Shown here: positions 1 to 9,700 of the stretch, one piece after another
How the letters are laid out: every line of letters starts with the position of its first letter
How positions within the stretch are numbered: the stretch's first letter is position 1
Source: Eumeta japonica
Taxonomy: Eukaryota > Arthropoda > Insecta > Lepidoptera > Psychidae
Reading direction: 5' to 3'
Length of the DNA stretch: 64,000 nt
Assembly: GCA_005406025.1 (NCBI GenBank)
Contig: BGZK01000144.1
Coordinates: forward strand, 310,001-374,000
Position numbers and translations under genes: made by a program
The notes under the pieces: generated by a model
What the model was told of the DNA's origin: nothing
What the model saw: the letters and a program-made list of their open reading frames with translations, nothing else
Databases searched by the model: none

Positions 1-224
1 CTCGTTAACTTTCGAGTGGTGAACTGAGCGTACATCGCTCTGTACCCGAGGGCGAACTGGGGCCTAAAGCGAGTATGTCGTCTCGAATCATACAACGGAT
101 GGATATGCGAAGCTAAGTTTTTTATTTAACATCCCTTTCCCATAGTAATAGATTGTAAGAAGTATGCAATACTTTTATTTAGCATTCATGTTTGATGATT
201 TATTTATCAATGTAACCGTCGTGC

Positions 225-345
225 CTTCATTTTTTTTTATATTTAGAGTTCCGTATTCAAATGCAAAAACCTTTGTAGTTTTGCCATGTCCATCTGTTTG
301 TCATTGCCTCTTCTCACTCTTATACCGTATATTTCGACAATCTGA
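225..345 (-). repeat. GGTTCCGTA-type dispersed repeat, remnant
   Basis: The stretch reads TTTAGAGTTCCGTATTC, then a pyrimidine-rich TTTTGCCATGTCCATCTG block. It looks like a diverged end of the repeat family seen in full at 23.1-23.75 kb, in the opposite orientation. Only one end is recognisable, so the limits are approximate. Confidence 0.35.
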
Positions 346-1003
346 AAAAAATGCAAAAATATCATTTAAGTAGTCATTAAAAATTTACCAAAAATGATAT
401 GATAATGGTAAATATGATAACGAAATTTTGTATATAAATATTTATTGTCAAGGAACAATAATTACCATTTGAATCAAGGACAGCGACCGACATTATACAA
501 TATAAATGATGACAGGAAAATTGAAGTTTAGAGAACTGTGGACATTAAATAAAAGAAAAGATTGGAGCGACACAGAGTCGGCCTCCAAATTATCGGGGCG
601 GTTGCTTTAATATCAGAACAATTGATGAACAGACGACATGACTTATTAACATTTCCTCTAACGCCGTTCATTAAAATGCCGACTATCAATCATAATTAAA
701 CAAATCACAAACTATAAATGTACCATAAAAAGATTATTAGCTTATAGTTAATTATGTTTCTATGATAATTTACCCACGCAATCTTTCAATACATAAGAAA
801 TGAGTGGAGCTCGCAGGCCTATAGGTACTCCTGAACGCATTTTCTAAGCACTAACTTTACTAGGTAAAGGAAAATATCGAGGCGATTTAAATGTAACGTG
901 AGTCTTCCACGATTTGCGAAGATTCCCACAAGCATTCAATCAGGGTCCGAATTATGATTTACACCTTCGTCACTAATAAAACTTGTGCCCAGTACAATGG
1001 GCA

Positions 1004-1152
1004 GTATAAAAGCTGTATAAGAACAAGCTCCTCAAAAGCGTCTCATTTCACGATCATTATCGAAAATCATGGAGCGCTCCGATCCAGAGAGTCGCAATGT
1101 CCACGAAGGCCGACAGCAGTTAACTCGATATCTGGGCGGGTTGAGCTCGTAA
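1004..1152 (+). promoter_or_regulatory. Candidate TATA/Inr core promoter with a 27-codon ORF
   Basis: TATAAAAG lies at 1004-1011 and TATAAG at 1016-1021. An arthropod-type initiator, TCATTTC, lies at 1043-1049, so its A is 29 bases after the second TATA. An ATG in good context (ATCATGG) follows at 1069 and opens a 27-codon frame beginning MERSDPESRNVHEG, rich in CpG and closed by TAA at 1150-1152; a GT inside the last codons could serve as a splice donor. No later exon could be connected, and the peptide is not recognised. It may be a first exon, a small ORF or chance. Confidence 0.22.
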
Positions 1153-1199
1153 TCTTTTTTACACTCACGCTGAAACAAAATACACTCTCAAATCTTAAA

Positions 1200-2725
1200 T
1201 AAAGGCGCTGTCGTAAATGACAGACTGCTAATTTCGGTTCTATTCTATGGGACTGTCTTCTTCAACGATTTGAACTGTGTTGACATATTTCGTCCTTAAA
1301 TAAGCAATAAAATTTTGCGGAATCATGAATTTCGGTTTGAGTTCTAACAATTAAGTTCTTTTATTATTTTTTTTCACATTCCCGAACTCAAACTGTTAAC
1401 CGAACTACTCGTTCGGAAAGCAGATTTGAAATTTGGGAGTCGCTCTTTTCAAACAAAAATATATTATATTATACAATCAAACATAAACGAATTATAACAT
1501 AAAAAAAATAAACCGCAGCAAGTCGTACCAGTTATGTCCATGAATTTTTGTCTTCTAAATATTCACAAATTGTATAATACGCTTTTTTTAACAAGCGTTT
1601 ACTTAACAATGATTTTAAATTTGTTTAATAGTAGATTTTGTATATTTTCAGGGCCTTAACTGAACGCGCACGCGCAGAGCCCGCTAAATGAATTTATCAC
1701 GTTATCTAGTCGACTAACATGTAAACACTTTTTTTTTCATTTCTTATATTGAATTTATGTCTATAATTGTTTTCCTCGAACATTTCTAAATCCTTTTTTA
1801 AATGTATTAAATGTTCATACATAAATTGAGGTGCCATAGTTAAGATCCCAGTTTCCTCAAACTTAGGTCTAAACAGCTAAAACAGCCAAAAAAGACCATT
1901 CTAGCGGTTGGCATATTTGACTTTTTCTTTTTTTTAACTGCATATGCAGCAGAGCTAAGTCTTTTCACCAGCATATTGATATGCGGACCTCTTCAAAGTC
2001 CGTTATCCTGAACACCCCCCAAGAATACAATAGCGTCGACAAATTCTATTTTTCATTACGTAATAGAATGGTGCCACATCCATGTTTTACATTCGAAAGT
2101 GAAAATTTTACACATTTTGTTTACTTTATACTGAAATTCATTATTTACAGTAAACAATTTTTCTACTTTGGGGTTAGTAAATTCACATCAATTTATTGCC
2201 TTTTAACTTTAAATAAGAATGAAGTATCATCAAGATCAATTTTCAAAAGATTTTACTAATTGTCTATAGTATGGATATAGGCCTAAAGTTGGTGGGGGGA
2301 TTCAATTTACTACCGCCTTTAAATGCAGGGATAAATTTAATTTATTTCTTCAGACCGGAAAACACGCCATTATCTGGATATCTGTTAAAGAGAAATGCCT
2401 AGTACAGTGCAGCACGATTAATAATGGAATTCAAAATTTTAACTGACAGACCCCATGATCAAGCCATCTATTATAGATTGCACAAATTATTCGCATAAGT
2501 GCCTCCCAATTGATTAAATTACGTTGCAAACGAAAATTTTTATTCAAATCACAATGATAATTATAAAAAATAAAATATAATTATAAATATGTAACAATCA
2601 GGAGGATCAAGAAGGATTAACCATTAATAAAAAACCGTAGATACTTATTTACAAAACTGCAACCTCGTCATACAGGAATAACAACCCCTCCAATTAATCG
2701 TTCATTCCTACCTTTTAGCCACTTA
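1200..2725. other. AT-rich stretch, no gene seen
   Basis: Open frames here are short, codon-poor and unsupported by splice structure. No TIR, LINE or tandem structure was recognised before the Helitron that begins at 2726. Confidence 0.5.
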
Positions 2726-3454
2726 TCCATACTAATTCTATAAATGCAAAAGTGTCTCTGGCTGTCTGTCAGTTAATTTTTTACGTCCAAAATTTTGTAC
2801 GCATTTTCATAAAATTTTGCCCTGTGATAGTTTGACATCACAAAATAGACAAACGCTATTTTTTTTTTTGATTTATCTATTTATCGTTTGTATATTTTTT
2901 CGTAGATCAATCAAGTTATAGTTATTTTAATGAAATTTAATGTACTAATAGATAACACCGTCTTCTAATATTTCAGCTACTGTTTATCTTTCTGTTTATC
3001 TTTCCGTTTATTTGTCTGTATGACTACTTAAAACTCGATAATGGCTTAACTAATTTTGATAAAGTTAAAAAAACTAATAGAACTCATTGTCACACCAAAC
3101 ACAGTTTAGTTTTTTGTGTGTTTATCTGTAGGTATGAATCATCATAACTAGAAAATTTAAAAGTCATTAATTTTATTGTATTTGGTCAGCCATGCTTATT
3201 GTTTGCTTTGTTTAGAGGAGGAGTGGTTTTAAAGTGAGCAATAAGAATTGAGAGGGAAGGGTTAAGAAGAAGAAGTATAAAATGTCGAGGTCTACTTTTG
3301 TTAGGTGTATCTACCTAAATTCACCTTCGCTCTAACAAAAGCGAAGGTAAGGACGACTGTTACCAATCCGATTGTAACTATTAGCTATACTATAATATTG
3401 AAAATGAAGAATTAATTATATGTAGAGGCGAGCAGAGCCTCGGGCAAAAGCTAG
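2726..3454 (+). mobile_element. Non-autonomous Helitron, 729 bp, complete ends
   Basis: The element starts TCCATACTAATTCTATAAAT and ends CAAAAGCTAG. Both the 5' TC and 3' CTAG termini are canonical for Helitrons. A short hairpin, GAGGC/GCCTC with a 7-base loop, lies just inside the 3' end (about 3425-3441). The base before the element is A (2725) and the base after is T (3455), the expected A-T target dinucleotide with no duplication. There is no Rep or helicase frame inside. An internal palindrome, CCTTCGCT with AGCGAAGG, sits near 3325-3346. The head resembles a very common lepidopteran repeat. Its 3' hairpin differs from that of the autonomous Helitron at 35.3 kb, so the two are probably different families. 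Confidence 0.8.
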
Positions 3455-4100
3455 TAATTAATAGATTTCTCAAAAAAAAAAACATATTTATAACAAACAC
3501 TTGATATATTCGGGTCGTTTTAAATATAACATATATACTATTAATAGGGCACTTATTGTTTAATGTTTTTCTTTTAATACAATAAACCTTACTGGGATAG
3601 CACAAACATGTATGACAAAGTGCCATCTTAGGTTATTAGTATGACAGACACTTAGCCAACTTTTAGTTGTCAAAATTAGGCACACTAAAATTTGTTTTAT
3701 TTGAATGATAAACAGAGCCATGTCTATAGTGTCTATAAATTCATATAACGTACAAACTATATTTTATACGTATATTTTTTCTAAAACAACCTAAATTGTG
3801 ATTTGAATTTTCTTTTACTTATTTCATTGCGGTCAATGCAGAGTTGTTACTTAGGAAGCAAATTTATGATATAACAGTACTTATTCTATGAAGAAAATTC
3901 ATGCTTCCCAATAATGTTCTCTAACTTTTATAAACTTTTTTACTTCATTTGACTGCTAAATCTACAAACCTAACTAAGCCCAAAGTCCCGTTGTAATTAC
4001 AGTCAATTTCTTTATTTAGTTAACTATAATGAATCAAATCTAAAATAGACATATATTGCAATCGTCAGACATAAAAAATAACTTCAAACGTGCCACGGTC
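3455..4100. other. AT-rich intergenic stretch, nothing recognised
   Basis: No coding frame, RNA gene or repeat boundary could be supported here. Confidence 0.45.
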
Positions 4101-4104
4101 TAAC

Positions 4105-4345
4105 CGAAGCATTTGTACATTTGTGCGGATCGGCCAATGTTTTCGTGTGTTTACACGAGCAGAGGGCGCAAACGTGGGATCAGGAATATGAAAAACGAGC
4201 ACGCATGCGTCAGAGGCGGGCCGCAGACGTCAGCGACAATCCGCAATATATGGCGCATTCCGGAACTTAAAACAGAGCACCATTTCGTTATGATCCGGCG
4301 CACCCGCTATTGTCACAGTAAAAATAGAATGCATTCGTCATTAAA
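4105..4345. promoter_or_regulatory. CpG-rich block, possible conserved regulatory element
   Basis: Base composition changes sharply from AT-rich flanks to a GC- and CpG-rich block. It contains short regulator-like words: GACGTCAG (CRE-like), GCGCATTCCGGAAC (overlapping CATTCC and CCGGAA), GCATGCGTC and CAGAGGGCGC. A 102-codon frame crosses it but has no family resemblance and no splice context. I read it as candidate cis-regulatory DNA. A lost exon is the alternative. Confidence 0.3.
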
Positions 4346-4429
4346 TGGAAAATGTTCTAGCTGGAATTCGGCATTAGAAAACCTTTCCCTCGTCTGTTAC
4401 TTGAGTGAAGTAATAATCTGAAGGTGCAT

Positions 4430-6590
4430 ATAAATACAATGAAGTTAACAATTTATAAATACGCCAAGCAATACTGTCGCCGTTAACTTTAATTTTCTTT
4501 GCTTTAGATTCCTTCACGAGTGTAATGAATTTTTCTATTGGCATATAATAGTGCAGTGTGTTGTGAAATAATTATTAATATACTGTGACATCTGTGAATA
4601 TTACAAATAATATATAAAATTAATCAAAATCTTTATATTTTGACTTCACAACTACAATTTTTTTAAAAAGTTGTGATTACGAAACACGAGTTTATTCAAT
4701 ATTTAAATTTTAATCACGGCATTTCATTTCTTTTATGAAAAATAAAATTAGCAACGGCAACAACAGAATAAATACAGAATAGAACTTTTCTGGCAATATT
4801 GATTTTTAATTCAGTCCTTAAAACTTAAAAGGAGTGACATTTATTTAAAAAAAATTGTCGTATAGAATCACAAATCAATAATTTCAAGACAACATAATTT
4901 TTTCATAACTTGTTTGTATAACAAAGAAAAGCTAAAAAGTTTTTAAACAGTTCAACGATTTTTTAAATTTTAATTTAACTCAATATTTTATTTAAAAATT
5001 GTATGTATAAGTTTTTTTTAAGAAATTGATCAAAATCTTATTTTTAATATAAATAATAATCATAAACAATTCAAATACAAAAATTTACTCCCATTTTCAA
5101 CTTTACAACTTTCTTGTTGGCAAATAAAAATCATAATAAATTACGTAATTAATTTATGTAATATACGATGTACAGGAAAAAAATTACGTAATCTGTTGTC
5201 TTCTGCACAATTGTCAAAAGGCCTCCGAGAAGCGAAATAAATTTAAAAACTTTATTTTAATATTATTTAATTTATAAAATATTTACAGTTTCAGTTTACA
5301 ATTTTTTTTACAAAAATTACAAAATACTGAATCCCATTGTTTTAGAAATTTAATTGTTAATAACTTTTGTCCTTATTTATTGCAGGGTTTAAGACTTATA
5401 TACATTTCTTGAACATCATTACGCATCCAATGAATTATCGTTCATTTTTTAAAAGCTTTACCAAGAATTAACAAGTTTTTGAACTTGTAAGATAGCTTTT
5501 ATGTAAATTAGTAAATAAAACATTTCTTTAATAATTATTTTAGGGCAGTGTCATTCTATTCTTTATTTTATCCTTTGCTGAATTACAATCATAAATGACT
5601 TTATTATTTTTTGTAACTCCGATAAGTTACTGTAATGTAAACATAATGAAATAATTATTATGTAACTGTCAACATCACTGAGACTTCTTTCTCAAACGAG
5701 TAGGTATTTTGCTTAATTCAAACCGCTTACTCATCAACGGGTTATATAAGTCGAAAGAACTTCTCGACATAAGCGGGCATTGTATTATTATGAAGTTTGA
5801 CACACAAGCCCCGAAAGAATTATCTCTCGTTGCGTAAACAGAGTGACCATATTGCCTAATGTACATTCAATGTAGTATAGAAGTATGTAGTTTATCTATA
5901 TATTGTAAATGGGTTCTTTGAAAATATATCTAGATATGACGTCACATGGCCAATTGTAACATGAAATATATCAGGTAAAAAATTTTCCATGCCGAAAAAT
6001 AGCAAAAATTGAAAAAGTTTTTGGGAGAAATGGTAAAATAAAAATTAACTTTAAGCTTTACAAAGTATACTTTATATTACTGTGGATATAGTTTAATAAT
6101 GCTATACAAACATAAATGTATTTATTTAAACAAGGAAAAATTGTGTAGTCAGAGTCGACTGCACGACTGCGGGCATTTTAATTGTGAAAACGTATCCAAC
6201 CCGGAGACGAACGTTTGTCTTGCCTTATCTCGTACTTTTCATATCGCCTAATAGATCGGCGACTGAATAAAGTTCGCAGTCGCTAATTAACAAACTTTAT
6301 TCTGTCTGTTTTCGAGCAGAATGATCACGGGATTTCTTAACTCGTTCAATACGACCCTTCGTTATGGTGGTTACAATTGAGCTAACCACATGCATTTGTA
6401 TCAAAGCGCTGGCATCAATCGCGACTCCTCACTATCGGGGTTTACAGCATTTCTTTGAGTGTGTAAAGAAGACATTTATTTATTAGCTTGCATAATGAAG
6501 TATGTATTTTTAATATAATAGCACTTATATTTTGCCAACAGCCTGTCTGCGATAAAAAAAGTAATTTTCGTAACGCCAATCTTACGAACA
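4430..6590. other. AT-rich stretch without recognisable genes
   Basis: Dense poly-A/T runs and short frames only. A slightly richer patch at 6150-6430 has CpG words but no coding structure. Confidence 0.45.
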
Positions 6591-6775
6591 TGCCTACGGA
6601 CACGTCGTCACGTGAAGACTTTATCCGGAAAAATTGCGCGATATCGTCACCATACACTAAACGTTGACTTTCGCAACGCCACATCGACCCGGAGAGAAAG
6701 CTCCGGCGACATCGGCGCCGGCGCAGCGCCCGCACACGGCCAGCGCGAACGGCACTCGTTACACGCATTGCCGAT
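6590..6775 (+). promoter_or_regulatory. GC-rich 5' UTR/promoter region of the SCP-2-like gene
   Basis: A CpG-dense block stands out from AT-rich flanks and runs directly into the ATG at 6776. An in-frame stop (TGA, 6665-6667) with no in-frame ATG after it means 6776 is the first usable start. A different-frame ATG at 6664 opens an upstream reading frame overlapping the splice donor, which could dampen translation if the transcript starts above it. The transcription start cannot be placed. Confidence 0.45.
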
Positions 6776-9700
6776 ATGGTAAGCATCTTTTAATTTTTAT
6801 TGTAGAAGCAATTTCTTTTGTATTATTGACACTCTTTCCCTATAAACATGTTCTTTATCGATATTTATGGACATGAAAATAATTACGTATATTAGAACTT
6901 GGTATTTAGACAACATATTGAAATCTGATACTATAATAACTTTCTGAAGTGCAAACTTTTTCACACTTAATTTATTTTTTAAAAATGTACGGTTAAACAA
7001 AAAAACAATAATAAGTGAATGCTTTTATTTTATACTAAACTAAAAAAGAAGTGGTACCTATTACAATCCAATATTTTAGAACCAGATGGCAAAGAAGAGA
7101 TATATTTACTTACTACTAGATATCACCACATTTACCCTATTTTGCTTTATTAAATTAAATTTTTTAATGATTTTAATTTAACGACACCGAATTAGACAAC
7201 CAATTTTAATACGAAAATACTTGCTGTAATTCTAAATCCAAAAAATCTGAAAAACGGACGTTCCAATAGGTCATCCCTGAAACTCCCCGCTATGATATTA
7301 AATATTGATTTTGAACTCCTTAAATTATATGTACATACATTGTCTATAAGTTTTTGCGCTTTTCAAAGTCAACATTTTGAAAAACGGCTGAACCTGCGCG
7401 CCATCTCTGAAACTTCTTATTACTTTTAAACTCAAAATGTTCAGTAAGTAAATAATTTAGCTCATCAGGCTCAAAACAGATTTTAGTGCTTTTTCTAGCT
7501 CTCCGAGCTCAAAAATATAATTCTAATGAGTTTTGAACTCTTCGAATTCTCCATACTACTACACATAAAAAAGTTTTTATTCCCATTTTTCAACTACGCT
7601 ATCTTTAACGCATTATTCGATTTTGATTTAGTTCACGGCATCTGACGCAATTATTTAAATAGAAATATATAGCCGAATACCAAACATCAATCCGTCAAGA
7701 ATTTACATGTTATTTTGAAAAACCCTTTTTTGTGAATTTTTTCCTTAATGATATCTCTTAAATGAACCAACCGATTTTGATAAAGTTTGTAACTATCAAC
7801 ATTGTTTTTTAGGCAGAAGAGCTATTACTAGTTAGATTTTGATATTTATTGGTAGAGTAGTTTTAAAAATATTATTTAACCCACTTCTTTATATTTTTCA
7901 AGACAAACACACACGCACGCACGCACGAGCACGAGAGAGAGTGGGAGAAAGATCACTCCGAATGTCAAACATCACTCAGAAAATGGTCAAAATATGTATT
8001 TTAACCATTTTCTGAGTGATGTTTGACATTCTGAGGAATGGAATTCTAGGAATGTACCTAGGACCCAAAAACGCCAATATCTGATGAAAATTCGATTTTC
8101 AAAAGTTGTACTGAGAACCGTATCTTCCCAATTCATGAAAATTTTTAAGTTTTCATAGAGGGAAGTAAAAAAATATTTATTGACTTATCATTATTCCTTG
8201 CTATTTAAATAATTTCGATGTGTTTTTTTCTTTTTTTTTTGTACTTGTTATCCTTGTAAAGATGAAATTTGACAAATATAACTACAACTTTTTTGAACCG
8301 AAAATTTTCTAACATTTAATAACTAGTTTTCGTATATGGTTCCATCCGAGTGTAGACGACTTCTCAACATTTTATATCAACCTATATCTCTCATACGTAA
8401 CACTGATCCTGATACTGTTCTCAATTTTAGTTACGGCAAATACGGTTTCAGTCTGTGTCCCTCGTTTTCAATTCTAACCCTATTCCTACTCGTAATCCAT
8501 TTCTCGATTCGGATCCCAATCCGACTCTCATTGCCGATGCCGATCGGGCTCTATCACCATATCGATTATGTGCCAAGCACATGCGTGAAATACAATTTTT
8601 AGACAAAGTTCAAGCCTCCTACGATATAATTGCATATTTTAATAGTACAAAATACAACTTTGGTATCAATTACAGATTAAACTAATACACATACCGAATT
8701 TTAATCATACTTCAAGTTTTACATGCTTATAATAGACGGTTCCTATAGAAACCGTCTATTTTTTCCAGACAGAAGGTAGTTTATAAACTATCTCTAAGCA
8801 AAATACATCGTTACGTTGCTATGCTGAAACATGGCGTGCTTACGTGAAAAATAAGAGAACAACGAAAACACTTTCGCATTTATGATATTTGAATATTAGT
8901 AGGGACTAAACTCTTGTCAACGTATTGAGGACTGTATTGAAACGCAGGTTTGTTCACTTTTTGTATTATTTCTTCTTAATATATTTTATAGTGAACTACT
9001 CAATTTTTATATCGAATGGCGATTGCTTAGGCACTCCGAGGTCATACCTTAAAGAAAACCATGTTCAAATTGCACGATCTTTCGCTTATATTTTAATATC
9101 AATTTAGGCTATTCGATACGTTATGACCACGATACATCTTTCGATACATTGTGACTTATACTGAAAATGCACATTTTATTCTTTTATATAGGCTACAATT
9201 GACACTTATAACAATACAGTTTTTATTTATTACCTCACATATGTAACATTTTCCCGTTTTTATGCTCAACTTTCCCATTTTACGTTCAATAATAAAAAGA
9301 GAAGTTCGCTTACCCCTACAATTTTTTTTATAATTAGTTATTTAGTACCATATGCTTTACACTGTATATAAATATTTCCAACTAAAGTCTTAATTGATGA
9401 TTCGGCATAAAGTCTTAATGTAGAAAATTCTGACAGTAACACTAACTTATTTAATAACTGTTATTCTAAATTTTAATTCACTTAATCAATTTAACTAGAT
9501 TTTGTTTTTTATTCACTGTCGTAACCCAATTTTTAACTATATATTTTATTTTCTGTTTATCATATAATCGTGTTTTCTTAAAGTTCTGTATTTCAAAATG
9601 ACAAACGGAACTCTTCTTCATACACTTCGTCATCCGCGGTCTGTCCGTCTGTCCGTTTGTTAAGCTCTTTTTCTCGGGAACGCGTAAAAGTATCAAACTG

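Noticed and set aside
6664..6876. 70-codon frame starting MTFATPHRPGEK
   Set aside because: It runs through the GTAAGC donor into AT-rich intron. After splicing it does not enter the SCP-2 frame. At most it is an upstream ORF.
8731..8770. Hairpin plus T run resembling a rho-independent terminator
   Set aside because: The window is eukaryotic nuclear DNA and the hairpin is in an intron. A repeat origin is more likely.
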